Below, piece after piece: positions 22,165 to 34,601 of a DNA stretch of 34,688 nt. Made by a program: the position numbers and the translations under genes. This DNA comes from Asparagopsis taxiformis (lineage: Eukaryota > Rhodophyta > Florideophyceae > Bonnemaisoniales > Bonnemaisoniaceae). The stretch's first letter is position 1. Every line of letters starts with the position of its first letter. Location of the stretch: positions 1 through 34,688 of the forward strand of contig JALQPE010003103.1 of the NCBI GenBank assembly GCA_030407315.1, in the 5' to 3' direction. The notes beneath the pieces were generated by a model. That model saw nothing but the letters and a program-made list of their open reading frames with translations. It ran no database searches and was not told where the DNA came from.

Positions 22165-22666
22165 TTTGTTTTGCTTCCACATCGAAACTATTTTTCTGGC
22201 GCCATCAGGAGGCCATCCTGCACTTCCATTCATCTTTCCCAGCGGAGTATCCTCATTATGACCCCCTTACAGCACTCGATCCTTCCCGCTCATTCGACCA
22301 TTTTCTTTTATACGCGGGTACCTATGAGAATCACGAAAAGTACCCCCCTGGATTCGCCCGTTCCAATAGTCCACTCCGTTCTGCACCTCTCGGATTTCTG
22401 GTCCATGTGGAGCTGTTGACTGGCCAAGTGACAGAGGGCATTTGGGGGACCATTTTTAATGCCGAAATTCTGCAAAACATATGCAATTTTTATCCCAACC
22501 GGCAATTTATTGGAATCGAGGTGCGTGATGGCATTGAGAGGGTCAGCCAACATATCGATATGTCTTTTATGGATAGATGGAGCGAATGAATGTGGTCGGG
22601 GGCATTGTATGATTGTGGAGCTTTGTTGCGGTGAGATTGAAATACCTGGACGCACGTGGAGCAAGC

Positions 22667-22786
22667 ACATTCGGCCATACCAAGCTGACATGCGCCCCAT
22701 CCCATCCCGAACTGGGAAGCTAAGTCGCTTCGGGCGAGTTTAGTACTGAGGTGAGGGATCACTCGGGAATCGCTCGTGCTGAATGT
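22667..22786 (+). rRNA. 5S rRNA, copy 37
   Basis: 120 nt, as the reference copy. Confidence 0.96.
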
Positions 22787-23288
22787 TTTGTTTTGCTTCC
22801 ACATCGAAACTATTTTTCTGGCGCCATCAGGAGGCCATCCTGCACTTCCATTCATCTTTCCCAGCGGAGTATCCTCATTATGACCCCCTTACAGCACTCG
22901 ATCCTTCCCGCTCATTCGACCATTTTCTTTTATACGCGGGTACCTATGAGAATCACGAAAAGTACCCCCCTGGATTCGCCCGTTCCAATAGTCCACTCCG
23001 TTCTGCACCTCTCGGATTTCTGGTCCATGTGGAGCTGTTGACTGGCCAAGTGACAGAGGGCATTTGGGGGACCATTTTTAATGCCGAAATTCTGCAAAAC
23101 ATATGCAATTTTTATCCCAACCGGCAATTTATTGGAATCGAGGTGCGTGATGGCATTGAGAGGGTCAGCCAACATATCGATATGTCTTTTATGGATAGAT
23201 GGAGCGAATGAATGTGGTCGGGGGCATTGTATGATTGTGGAGCTTTGTTGCGGTGAGATTGAAATACCTGGACGCACGTGGAGCAAGC

Positions 23289-23408
23289 ACATTCGGCCAT
23301 ACCAAGCTGACATGCGCCCCATCCCATCCCGAACTGGGAAGCTAAGTCGCTTCGGGCGAGTTTAGTACTGAGGTGAGGGATCACTCGGGAATCGCTCGTG
23401 CTGAATGT
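23289..23408 (+). rRNA. 5S rRNA, copy 38
   Basis: The gene is as the reference. Its spacer carries the C5 variant of the six-C tract (23587-23591). Confidence 0.96.
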
Positions 23409-23909
23409 TTTGTTTTGCTTCCACATCGAAACTATTTTTCTGGCGCCATCAGGAGGCCATCCTGCACTTCCATTCATCTTTCCCAGCGGAGTATCCTCAT
23501 TATGACCCCCTTACAGCACTCGATCCTTCCCGCTCATTCGACCATTTTCTTTTATACGCGGGTACCTATGAGAATCACGAAAAGTACCCCCTGGATTCGC
23601 CCGTTCCAATAGTCCACTCCGTTCTGCACCTCTCGGATTTCTGGTCCATGTGGAGCTGTTGACTGGCCAAGTGACAGAGGGCATTTGGGGGACCATTTTT
23701 AATGCCGAAATTCTGCAAAACATATGCAATTTTTATCCCAACCGGCAATTTATTGGAATCGAGGTGCGTGATGGCATTGAGAGGGTCAGCCAACATATCG
23801 ATATGTCTTTTATGGATAGATGGAGCGAATGAATGTGGTCGGGGGCATTGTATGATTGTGGAGCTTTGTTGCGGTGAGATTGAAATACCTGGACGCACGT
23901 GGAGCAAGC

Positions 23910-24029
23910 ACATTCGGCCATACCAAGCTGACATGCGCCCCATCCCATCCCGAACTGGGAAGCTAAGTCGCTTCGGGCGAGTTTAGTACTGAGGTGAGGG
24001 ATCACTCGGGAATCGCTCGTGCTGAATGT
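23910..24029 (+). rRNA. 5S rRNA, copy 39
   Basis: The gene is as the reference. Its spacer has an extra CT (TTTTTCTCTGGCG, 24061-24064) and the usual six-C tract. Confidence 0.96.
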
Positions 24030-24533
24030 TTTGTTTTGCTTCCACATCGAAACTATTTTTCTCTGGCGCCATCAGGAGGCCATCCTGCACTTCCATTCAT
24101 CTTTCCCAGCGGAGTATCCTCATTATGACCCCCTTACAGCACTCGATCCTTCCCGCTCATTCGACCATTTTCTTTTATACGCGGGTACCTATGAGAATCA
24201 CGAAAAGTACCCCCCTGGATTCGCCCGTTCCAATAGTCCACTCCGTTCTGCACCTCTCGGATTTCTGGTCCATGTGGAGCTGTTGACTGGCCAAGTGACA
24301 GAGGGCATTTGGGGGACCATTTTTAATGCCGAAATTCTGCAAAACATATGCAATTTTTATCCCAACCGGCAATTTATTGGAATCGAGGTGCGTGATGGCA
24401 TTGAGAGGGTCAGCCAACATATCGATATGTCTTTTATGGATAGATGGAGCGAATGAATGTGGTCGGGGGCATTGTATGATTGTGGAGCTTTGTTGCGGTG
24501 AGATTGAAATACCTGGACGCACGTGGAGCAAGC

Positions 24534-24653
24534 ACATTCGGCCATACCAAGCTGACATGCGCCCCATCCCATCCCGAACTGGGAAGCTAAGTCGCTTCGG
24601 GCGAGTTTAGTACTGAGGTGAGGGATCACTCGGGAATCGCTCGTGCTGAATGT
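24534..24653 (+). rRNA. 5S rRNA, copy 40
   Basis: The gene is as the reference. Its spacer carries the C5 variant (24832-24836). Confidence 0.96.
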
Positions 24654-25154
24654 TTTGTTTTGCTTCCACATCGAAACTATTTTTCTGGCGCCATCAGGAG
24701 GCCATCCTGCACTTCCATTCATCTTTCCCAGCGGAGTATCCTCATTATGACCCCCTTACAGCACTCGATCCTTCCCGCTCATTCGACCATTTTCTTTTAT
24801 ACGCGGGTACCTATGAGAATCACGAAAAGTACCCCCTGGATTCGCCCGTTCCAATAGTCCACTCCGTTCTGCACCTCTCGGATTTCTGGTCCATGTGGAG
24901 CTGTTGACTGGCCAAGTGACAGAGGGCATTTGGGGGACCATTTTTAATGCCGAAATTCTGCAAAACATATGCAATTTTTATCCCAACCGGCAATTTATTG
25001 GAATCGAGGTGCGTGATGGCATTGAGAGGGTCAGCCAACATATCGATATGTCTTTTATGGATAGATGGAGCGAATGAATGTGGTCGGGGGCATTGTATGA
25101 TTGTGGAGCTTTGTTGCGGTGAGATTGAAATACCTGGACGCACGTGGAGCAAGC

Positions 25155-25274
25155 ACATTCGGCCATACCAAGCTGACATGCGCCCCATCCCATCCCGAAC
25201 TGGGAAGCTAAGTCGCTTCGGGCGAGTTTAGTACTGAGGTGAGGGATCACTCGGGAATCGCTCGTGCTGAATGT
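25155..25274 (+). rRNA. 5S rRNA, copy 41
   Basis: 120 nt, as the reference. Its spacer has the usual six-C tract. Confidence 0.96.
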
Positions 25275-25776
25275 TTTGTTTTGCTTCCACATCGAAACTA
25301 TTTTTCTGGCGCCATCAGGAGGCCATCCTGCACTTCCATTCATCTTTCCCAGCGGAGTATCCTCATTATGACCCCCTTACAGCACTCGATCCTTCCCGCT
25401 CATTCGACCATTTTCTTTTATACGCGGGTACCTATGAGAATCACGAAAAGTACCCCCCTGGATTCGCCCGTTCCAATAGTCCACTCCGTTCTGCACCTCT
25501 CGGATTTCTGGTCCATGTGGAGCTGTTGACTGGCCAAGTGACAGAGGGCATTTGGGGGACCATTTTTAATGCCGAAATTCTGCAAAACATATGCAATTTT
25601 TATCCCAACCGGCAATTTATTGGAATCGAGGTGCGTGATGGCATTGAGAGGGTCAGCCAACATATCGATATGTCTTTTATGGATAGATGGAGCGAATGAA
25701 TGTGGTCGGGGGCATTGTATGATTGTGGAGCTTTGTTGCGGTGAGATTGAAATACCTGGACGCACGTGGAGCAAGC

Positions 25777-25896
25777 ACATTCGGCCATACCAAGCTGACA
25801 TGCGCCCCATCCCATCCCGAACTGGGAAGCTAAGTCGCTTCGGGCGAGTTTAGTACTGAGGTGAGGGATCACTCGGGAATCGCTCGTGCTGAATGT
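25777..25896 (+). rRNA. 5S rRNA, copy 42
   Basis: The gene is as the reference. Its spacer carries the C5 variant (26075-26079). Confidence 0.96.
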
Positions 25897-26397
25897 TTTG
25901 TTTTGCTTCCACATCGAAACTATTTTTCTGGCGCCATCAGGAGGCCATCCTGCACTTCCATTCATCTTTCCCAGCGGAGTATCCTCATTATGACCCCCTT
26001 ACAGCACTCGATCCTTCCCGCTCATTCGACCATTTTCTTTTATACGCGGGTACCTATGAGAATCACGAAAAGTACCCCCTGGATTCGCCCGTTCCAATAG
26101 TCCACTCCGTTCTGCACCTCTCGGATTTCTGGTCCATGTGGAGCTGTTGACTGGCCAAGTGACAGAGGGCATTTGGGGGACCATTTTTAATGCCGAAATT
26201 CTGCAAAACATATGCAATTTTTATCCCAACCGGCAATTTATTGGAATCGAGGTGCGTGATGGCATTGAGAGGGTCAGCCAACATATCGATATGTCTTTTA
26301 TGGATAGATGGAGCGAATGAATGTGGTCGGGGGCATTGTATGATTGTGGAGCTTTGTTGCGGTGAGATTGAAATACCTGGACGCACGTGGAGCAAGC

Positions 26398-26517
26398 ACA
26401 TTCGGCCATACCAAGCTGACATGCGCCCCATCCCATCCCGAACTGGGAAGCTAAGTCGCTTCGGGCGAGTTTAGTACTGAGGTGAGGGATCACTCGGGAA
26501 TCGCTCGTGCTGAATGT
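26398..26517 (+). rRNA. 5S rRNA, copy 43
   Basis: 120 nt, as the reference. Its spacer has the usual six-C tract. Confidence 0.96.
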
Positions 26518-27019
26518 TTTGTTTTGCTTCCACATCGAAACTATTTTTCTGGCGCCATCAGGAGGCCATCCTGCACTTCCATTCATCTTTCCCAGCGGAG
26601 TATCCTCATTATGACCCCCTTACAGCACTCGATCCTTCCCGCTCATTCGACCATTTTCTTTTATACGCGGGTACCTATGAGAATCACGAAAAGTACCCCC
26701 CTGGATTCGCCCGTTCCAATAGTCCACTCCGTTCTGCACCTCTCGGATTTCTGGTCCATGTGGAGCTGTTGACTGGCCAAGTGACAGAGGGCATTTGGGG
26801 GACCATTTTTAATGCCGAAATTCTGCAAAACATATGCAATTTTTATCCCAACCGGCAATTTATTGGAATCGAGGTGCGTGATGGCATTGAGAGGGTCAGC
26901 CAACATATCGATATGTCTTTTATGGATAGATGGAGCGAATGAATGTGGTCGGGGGCATTGTATGATTGTGGAGCTTTGTTGCGGTGAGATTGAAATACCT
27001 GGACGCACGTGGAGCAAGC

Positions 27020-27139
27020 ACATTCGGCCATACCAAGCTGACATGCGCCCCATCCCATCCCGAACTGGGAAGCTAAGTCGCTTCGGGCGAGTTTAGTACT
27101 GAGGTGAGGGATCACTCGGGAATCGCTCGTGCTGAATGT
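27020..27139 (+). rRNA. 5S rRNA, copy 44
   Basis: 120 nt, as the reference copy. Confidence 0.96.
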
Positions 27140-27641
27140 TTTGTTTTGCTTCCACATCGAAACTATTTTTCTGGCGCCATCAGGAGGCCATCCTGCACTT
27201 CCATTCATCTTTCCCAGCGGAGTATCCTCATTATGACCCCCTTACAGCACTCGATCCTTCCCGCTCATTCGACCATTTTCTTTTATACGCGGGTACCTAT
27301 GAGAATCACGAAAAGTACCCCCCTGGATTCGCCCGTTCCAATAGTCCACTCCGTTCTGCACCTCTCGGATTTCTGGTCCATGTGGAGCTGTTGACTGGCC
27401 AAGTGACAGAGGGCATTTGGGGGACCATTTTTAATGCCGAAATTCTGCAAAACATATGCAATTTTTATCCCAACCGGCAATTTATTGGAATCGAGGTGCG
27501 TGATGGCATTGAGAGGGTCAGCCAACATATCGATATGTCTTTTATGGATAGATGGAGCGAATGAATGTGGTCGGGGGCATTGTATGATTGTGGAGCTTTG
27601 TTGCGGTGAGATTGAAATACCTGGACGCACGTGGAGCAAGC

Positions 27642-27761
27642 ACATTCGGCCATACCAAGCTGACATGCGCCCCATCCCATCCCGAACTGGGAAGCTAAGT
27701 CGCTTCGGGCGAGTTTAGTACTGAGGTGAGGGATCACTCGGGAATCGCTCGTGCTGAATGT
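27642..27761 (+). rRNA. 5S rRNA, copy 45
   Basis: 120 nt, as the reference. It heads the last unit of exactly 622 bp. Confidence 0.96.
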
Positions 27762-28263
27762 TTTGTTTTGCTTCCACATCGAAACTATTTTTCTGGCGCC
27801 ATCAGGAGGCCATCCTGCACTTCCATTCATCTTTCCCAGCGGAGTATCCTCATTATGACCCCCTTACAGCACTCGATCCTTCCCGCTCATTCGACCATTT
27901 TCTTTTATACGCGGGTACCTATGAGAATCACGAAAAGTACCCCCCTGGATTCGCCCGTTCCAATAGTCCACTCCGTTCTGCACCTCTCGGATTTCTGGTC
28001 CATGTGGAGCTGTTGACTGGCCAAGTGACAGAGGGCATTTGGGGGACCATTTTTAATGCCGAAATTCTGCAAAACATATGCAATTTTTATCCCAACCGGC
28101 AATTTATTGGAATCGAGGTGCGTGATGGCATTGAGAGGGTCAGCCAACATATCGATATGTCTTTTATGGATAGATGGAGCGAATGAATGTGGTCGGGGGC
28201 ATTGTATGATTGTGGAGCTTTGTTGCGGTGAGATTGAAATACCTGGACGCACGTGGAGCAAGC

Positions 28264-28383
28264 ACATTCGGCCATACCAAGCTGACATGCGCCCCATCCC
28301 ATCCCGAACTGGGAAGCTAAGTCGCTTCGGGCGAGTTTAGTACTGAGGTGAGGGATCACTCGGGAATCGCTCGTGCTGAATGT
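28264..28383 (+). rRNA. 5S rRNA, copy 46
   Basis: The gene is as the reference. Its spacer is the first of the noisy right end: 615-bp unit, with losses in ACCCCTTAC, CTCGATTTCCC, CCCCCTGG, GGCCAGTGAC, TTATGATAG and TCGGGGCATT. Confidence 0.95.
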
Positions 28384-28878
28384 TTTGTTTTGCTTCCACA
28401 TCGAAACTATTTTTCTGGCGCCATCAGGAGGCCATCCTGCACTTCCATTCATCTTTCCCAGCGGAGTATCCTCATTATGACCCCTTACAGCACTCGATTT
28501 CCCGCTCATTCGACCATTTTCTTTTATACGCGGGTACCTATGAGAATCACGAAAAGTACCCCCTGGATTCGCCCGTTCCAATAGTCCACTCCGTTCTGCA
28601 CCTCTCGGATTTCTGGTCCATGTGGAGCTGTTGACTGGCCAGTGACAGAGGGCATTTGGGGGACCATTTTTAATGCCGAAATTCTGCAAAACATATGCAA
28701 TTTTTATCCCAACCGGCAATTTATTGGAATCGAGGTGCGTGATGGCATTGAGAGGGTCAGCCAACATATCGATATGTCTTTTATGATAGATGGAGCGAAT
28801 GAATGTGGTCGGGGCATTGTATGATTGTGGAGCTTTGTTGCGGTGAGATTGAAATACCTGGACGCACGTGGAGCAAGC

Positions 28879-28999
28879 ACATTCGGCCATACCAAGCTGA
28901 CATGCGCCCCATCCCATCCCGAACTGGGAAGCTAAGTCGCTTCGGGCGAGTTTAGTACTGAGGTGAGGGATCACTTCGGGAATCGCTCGTGCTGAATGT
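28879..28999 (+). rRNA. 5S rRNA, copy 47 (one extra T)
   Basis: It is 121 nt long; TCACTTCGGG has one extra T in the helix IV strand. The rest is intact. Confidence 0.92.
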
Positions 29000-29499
29000 T
29001 TTGTTTTGCTTCCACATCGAACTATTTTTCTGGCGCCATCAGGAGGCCATCCTGCACTTCCATTCATCTTTCCCAGCGGAGTATCCTCATTATGACCCCC
29101 TTACAGCACTCGATCCTTCCCGCTCATTCGACCATTTTCTTTTATACGCGGGTACCTATGAGAATCACGAAAGTACCCCCCTGGATTCGCCCGTTCCAAT
29201 AGTCCACTCCGTTCTGCACCTCTCGGATTTCTGGTCCCATGTGGACTGTTGACTGGCCAAGTGACAGAGGGCATTTGGGGGACCATTTTTAATGCCGAAA
29301 TTCTGCAAAACATATGCAATTTTTATCCCAACGGGCAATTTATTGGAATCGAGGTGCGTGATGGCATTGAGAGGGTCAGCCAACATATCGATATGTCTTT
29401 TATGGATAGATGGAGCGAATGAGTGGTCGGGGGGGCATTGTATGATTGTGGAGCTTTGTTGCGGTGAGATTGAAATACCTGGACGCACGTGGAGCAAGC

Positions 29500-29619
29500 A
29501 CATTCGGCCATACCAAGCTGACATGCGCCCCATCCCATCCCGAACTGGGAAGCTAAGTCGCTTCGGGCGAGTTTAGTACTGAGGTGAGGGATCACTCGGG
29601 AATCGCTCGTGCTGAATGT
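29500..29619 (+). rRNA. 5S rRNA, copy 48
   Basis: 120 nt, as the reference, although its spacer has several 1-2 base losses. Confidence 0.95.
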
Positions 29620-30118
29620 TTTGTTTTGCTTCCACATCGAAACTATTTTTCTGGCGCCATCAGGGGCCATCCTGCACTTCCATTCATCTTTCCCAGCGGA
29701 GTATCCTCATTATGACCCCTTACAGCACTCGATCCTTCCCGCTCATTCGACCATTTTCTTTTATACGCGGGTACCTATGAGAATCACGAAAAGTACCCCC
29801 CTGGATTCGCCCGTTCCAATAGTCCACTCCGTTCTGCACCTCTCGGATTTCTGGTCCATGTGGAGCTGTTGACTGGCCAAGTGACAGAGGGCATTTGGGG
29901 GACCATTTTTATGCCGAAATTCTGCAAAACATATGCATTTTTATCCCAACCGGCAATTTATTGGAATCGAGGTGCGTGATGGCATTGAGAGGGTCAGCCA
30001 ACATATCGATATGTCTTTTATGGATAGATGGAGCGAATGAATGGTGGTCGGGGGCATTGTATGATTGTGGAGCTTTGTTGCGGTGAGATTGAAATACCTG
30101 GACGCACGTGGAGCAAGC

Positions 30119-30240
30119 ACATTCGGCCATACCAAGCTGACATATGCGCCCCATCCCATCCCGAACTGGGAAGCTAAGTCGCTTCGGGCGAGTTTAGTAC
30201 TGAGGTGAGGGATCACTCGGGAATCGCTCGTGCTGAATGT
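30119..30240 (+). rRNA. 5S rRNA, copy 49 (2-nt insertion)
   Basis: It is 122 nt long; GACATATGCGCC has an extra AT beside helix II. The spacer that follows is the longest unit (631 bp). Confidence 0.92.
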
Positions 30241-30749
30241 TTTTGTTTTGCTTCCACATCGAAACTATTTTTCTGCGCCTCATGGAGGCCATCCTGCCCT
30301 TGTTAATCCATTCATCTTTCCAGCGGAGTATCCTCATTATGACCCCTTACAGCACTCGATCCTTCCCGCTCATTCGACCATTTTCCTTTTATACGCGGGT
30401 ACCTATGAGAATCACGAAAGTACCCCCCTGGATTCGCCCGTTCCAATAGTCCACTCTCCGTTCTGCACCTCTCGGATTTCTGGTCCATGTGGAGCTGTTG
30501 ACTGGCCAAGTGACAGAGGGCATTGGGGGACCATTTTTAATGCCGAAATTCTGCAAAACATATGCAATTTTTATCCCAACCGGCAATTTATTGGAATCGA
30601 GGTGCGTGATGGCATTGAGAGGGTCAGCCAACATATCGATATGTCTTTTATGGATAGATGGAGCGAATGAATGTGGTCGGGGGGGGCATTGTATGATTGT
30701 GGAGCTTTGTTGCGGTGAGATTGAAATACCTGGACGCACGTGGGCAAGC

Positions 30750-30869
30750 ACATTCGGCCATACCAAGCTGACATGCGCCCCATTCCCATCCCGAACTGGG
30801 AACTAAGTCGCTTCGGGCGAGTTTAGTACTGAGATGACGGGATCACTCGTGATCGCTCGTGCTGAATGT
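30750..30869 (+). rRNA. 5S rRNA, copy 50 (several changes)
   Basis: It is 120 nt long, with an extra T (CATTCCCATC), a lost G (GGGAACTAAG), and changes in GAGATGACGGGATCACTCGTGA, which alter helix IV and the C-box region. If real, this copy could be poorly functional. Confidence 0.85.
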
Positions 30870-31372
30870 TTTGTTTTGCTTCCACATCGAAACTATTTTT
30901 CTGGCGCCATCAGGAGGCCATCCTGCACTTCCATTCATCTTTCCCAGCGGAGTATCCTCATTATGACCCCCCTTACAGCACTCGATCCCTCTCCGCTCAT
31001 TCGACCATTTTCTTTTATACGCGGGTACCTATGAGAATCACGAAAAGTACCCCCTGGATTCGCCCGTTCCAATAGTCCACTCCGTTCTGCTGCACTCTCG
31101 GATTTCTGGTCCATGTGGAGCTGTTGACTGGCCAAGTGACAGAGGGCATTTGGGGGACCATTTTTAATGCCGAAATTCTGAAAACATATGCAATTTTTAT
31201 CCCAACCGGCAATTTATTGGAATCGAGGTGCGTGATGGCATTGAGAGGGCAGCCAACATATCGATATGTCTTTTATGGATAGATGGAGCGAATGAATGTG
31301 GTCGGGGGCATTGTATGATTGTGGAGCTTTGTTGCGGTGAGATTGAAATACCTGGACGCACGTGGAGCAAGC

Positions 31373-31492
31373 ACATTCGGCCATACCAAGCTGACATGCG
31401 CCCCATCCCATCCCGAACTGGGAAGCTAAGTCGCTTCGGGCGAGTTTAGTACTGAGGTGAGGGATCACTCGGGAATCGCTCGTGCTGAATGT
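31373..31492 (+). rRNA. 5S rRNA, copy 51
   Basis: 120 nt, as the reference copy. Confidence 0.95.
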
Positions 31493-31991
31493 TTTGTTTT
31501 GCTTCCACATCGAAAACTATTTTTCTGGCGCCATCAGGAGGCCATCCTGCACTTCCATTCATCTTTCCAGCGGAGTATCCTCATTATGACCCCCTACAGC
31601 ACTCGATCCTTCCCGCTCATTCGACCATTTTCTTTTATACGCGGGTACCTATGAGAATCACGAAAAGTACCCCCCTGGATTCGCCCGTTTCCAATAGTCC
31701 ATCCGTTCTGCACCTCTCGGATTTCTGGTCCATGTGGAGCTGTTGACTGGCCAAGTGACAGAGGGCATTTGGGGACCATTTTTAATGCCGAAATTCTGCA
31801 AAACATATGCAATTTTTATCCCAACCGGCAATTTATTGGAATCGAGGTGCGTGATGGCATTGAGAGGGTCAGCCAACATATCGATATGTCTTTTATGGAT
31901 AGATGGAGCGAATGAATGTGGTCGGGGGCATTGTATGATTGTGGAGCTTGGTTGCGGTGAGATTGAAATACTGGACGCACGTGGAGCAAGC

Positions 31992-32111
31992 ACATTCGGC
32001 CATACCAAGCTGACATGCGCCCCATCCCATCCCGAACTGGGAAGCTAAGTCGCTTCGGGCGAGTTTAGTACTGAGGTGAGGGATCACTCGGGAATCGCTC
32101 GTGCTGAATGT
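31992..32111 (+). rRNA. 5S rRNA, copy 52
   Basis: 120 nt, as the reference copy. Confidence 0.95.
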
Positions 32112-32619
32112 TTTGTTTTGCTTCCACATCGAAACTATTTTTCTGGCGCCATCAGGAGGCCATCCTGCACTTCCATTCATCTTTCCCAGCGGAGTATCCC
32201 TCATTATGACACCCTTACAGCACTCGATCCTTCCCGCTCATTCGACCATTTTCTTTTATACGCGGGTACCTATGAGAATCACGAAAAGTACCCCCTGGAT
32301 TCGCCCGTTCCAATAGTCCAACTCCGTTTGCTGCACCTCTCGGATTTCTGGTCCATGTGGGCGCTGACTGTGCTGGCCAAGTGACAGAGGGCATTTGGGG
32401 ACCATTTTAATGCCGAAATTCTGCAAAACATATGCAATTTTTATCCCAACCGGCAATTTTATGGAATCGAGGTGCGCGTGATGGCATTGAGAGGGTCAGC
32501 CAACATATCGATATGTCTTTTATGGATAGATGGAGCGAATGAATGTGGTCGGGGCATTGTATGATTGGTGAAGCTTTGTTGCGGTGAGATTGAAATACCT
32601 GGACGCACGTGGAGCAAGC

Positions 32620-32737
32620 ACATTCGGCCATACCAAGCTGACATGCGCCCCATCCATCCAACTGGGAAGCTAAGTCGCTTCGGGCGAGTTTAGTACTGAG
32701 GTGAGGGATCACTCGGGAATCGCTCGTGCTGAATGGT
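32620..32737 (+). rRNA. 5S rRNA, copy 53 (loop C shortened)
   Basis: It is about 118 nt long. Three bases are lost in loop C (CATCCATCCAACTGGG), and an extra G appears at the 3' end (GAATGGTTTT), which disturbs helix I. Confidence 0.87.
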
Positions 32738-33238
32738 TTTGTTTTGCTTCCACATCGTAACTATTTTCTGGCGCCATCAGGAGGCCATCCTGCACTTCCA
32801 TTCATCTTTCCCAGCGGAGTATCCTCATTATGACCCCCTTACAGCACTCGATCCTTCCCGCTCATTCGACCATTTTCTTTTATACGCGGGTACCTATGAG
32901 AATCACGAAAAGTACCCCCTGGATTCGCCCGTTCCAATAGTCCACTCCGTTCTGCACCTCTCGGATTTCTGGTCCATGTGGAGCTGTTGACTGGCCAAGT
33001 GACAGAGGGCATTTGGGGGGACCATTTTTAATGCCGAAATTCTGCAAAACATATGCAATTTTTATCCCAACCGGCAATTTATTGGAATCGAGTGCGTGAT
33101 GGCATTGAGAGGGTCAGCCAACATATCGATATGTCTTTTATGGATAGATGGAGCGAATGAATGTGGTCGGGGGGCATTGTATGATTGTGGAGCTTTGTTG
33201 CGGTGAGATTGAAATACCTGGACGCACGTGGAGCAAGC

Positions 33239-33359
33239 ACATTCGGCCATACCAAGCTGACATGCGCCCCATCCCATCCCGAACTGGGAAAGCTAAGTCG
33301 CTTCGGGCGAGTTTAGTACTGAGGTGAGGGATCACTCGGGAATCGCTCGTGCTGAATGT
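33239..33359 (+). rRNA. 5S rRNA, copy 54 (one extra A)
   Basis: It is 121 nt long, with an extra A in CTGGGAAAGC just after helix III. Confidence 0.92.
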
Positions 33360-33862
33360 TTTGTTTTGCTTCCACATCGAAACTATTTTTCTGGCGCCAT
33401 CAGGAGGGCCATCCTGCACTTCCATTCATCTTTCCAGCGGAGTATCCTCATTATGACCCCTAACAGCACTCGATCCTTCCCGCTCATTCGACCATTTTCT
33501 TTATACGCGGGTACCTATGAGAATCACGAAAAGTACCCCCTGGATTCGCCCGTTCCAATAGTCCACTCCGTTCTGCCCTCTCGGATTCTGGTCCATGTGA
33601 GCTTGTTGACTGGGCCAAGTGACAGAGGGCATTTGGGGGACCATTTTAATGCCGAAATTCTGCAAAACATATGCAATTTTTATCCCAACGCGCCTATTTA
33701 TTGGAATCGAGGTGCGTGATGGCATGTGAGAGGGTCTCCAACATATCGAGATATTGTCTTTTAATGGATAGATGGAGCGAATGAAATGTGGTCGGGGCAT
33801 TGTTATGATTGTGGAGCTTTGTTGCGGTGAGATTGAAATACCTGGACGCACGTGGAGCAAGC

Positions 33863-33982
33863 ACATTCGGCCATACAAGCTGACATGCGCCCCATCCCAT
33901 CCCGAACTGGGAAGCTAATTCGCTTCGGGCGAGTTTAGTTACTGAGGTGAGGGACAATCGGGAATCGCTCGGTGCTGAATGT
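33863..33982 (+). rRNA. 5S rRNA, copy 55 (several changes)
   Basis: It is 120 nt long, with a lost C (CCATACAAGC), a G-to-T change (GCTAATTCGC), an extra T (TTAGTTACTG), a changed helix IV (GGGACAATCGGG) and an extra G (CTCGGTGC). Confidence 0.85.
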
Positions 33983-34479
33983 TTGTTTTGCTTCCACATC
34001 GAACTATTTTTCTGGCGCCCATCAGGAGGCCATCCTGCACTTCCATTCATTCTTTCCCAGCGGAGTATCCTCATTATGACCCCCTTCCAGCACTCATCCT
34101 TCCGCTCATTCGACCCATTTTCTTTTATGACGCGGGTACCTATGAGAATCACGAAAAGTACCCCCCTGGATTACGCCCGTTCCAATAGTCCACTCCGTTC
34201 TGCACCTCTCCGATTTCTGTCCATGTGGAGCTGTTGACTGGCCAAGTGACAGAGGGCATTTGGGGAACCATTTTTAATGCCGAAATTCTGCAAACATATG
34301 CACAATTTTTCACAACCGCAATTTATTGGAATCGAGGTGCGTGATGGCATTGAGGGTCAGCCAACATATCGATATGTCTTTTATGGATAGATGGAGCGAA
34401 TGAAATGTGGTCGGGGGATTGTATGATTGTGAGCTTTGTTGCGGTGAGATTGAATACCTGGACGCACGTGGAGCAAAGC

Positions 34480-34601
34480 ACATTCGGCCATACCAAGCCA
34501 TCATGCGCCCCATCCCATCCCGAACTGGGGAAGCTAAGTCGCTTCGGGCGAGTTTAGTACTGAGGTGGAGGGATCACTCGGGAATCGCTCGTGCTGAATG
34601 T
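34480..34601 (+). rRNA. 5S rRNA, copy 56 (several changes)
   Basis: It is 122 nt long. CAAGCCATCATGCG differs from the reference CAAGCTGACATGCG, and there are extra G bases in CTGGGGAAGC and GAGGTGGAGGG. This is the last complete gene in the window. Confidence 0.87.

Noticed and set aside
28087..29067. A 326-codon minus-strand open frame across copies 46 and 47
   Set aside because: It is long only because indels in the noisy right end join frames from adjacent units. It runs antisense through a 5S gene.
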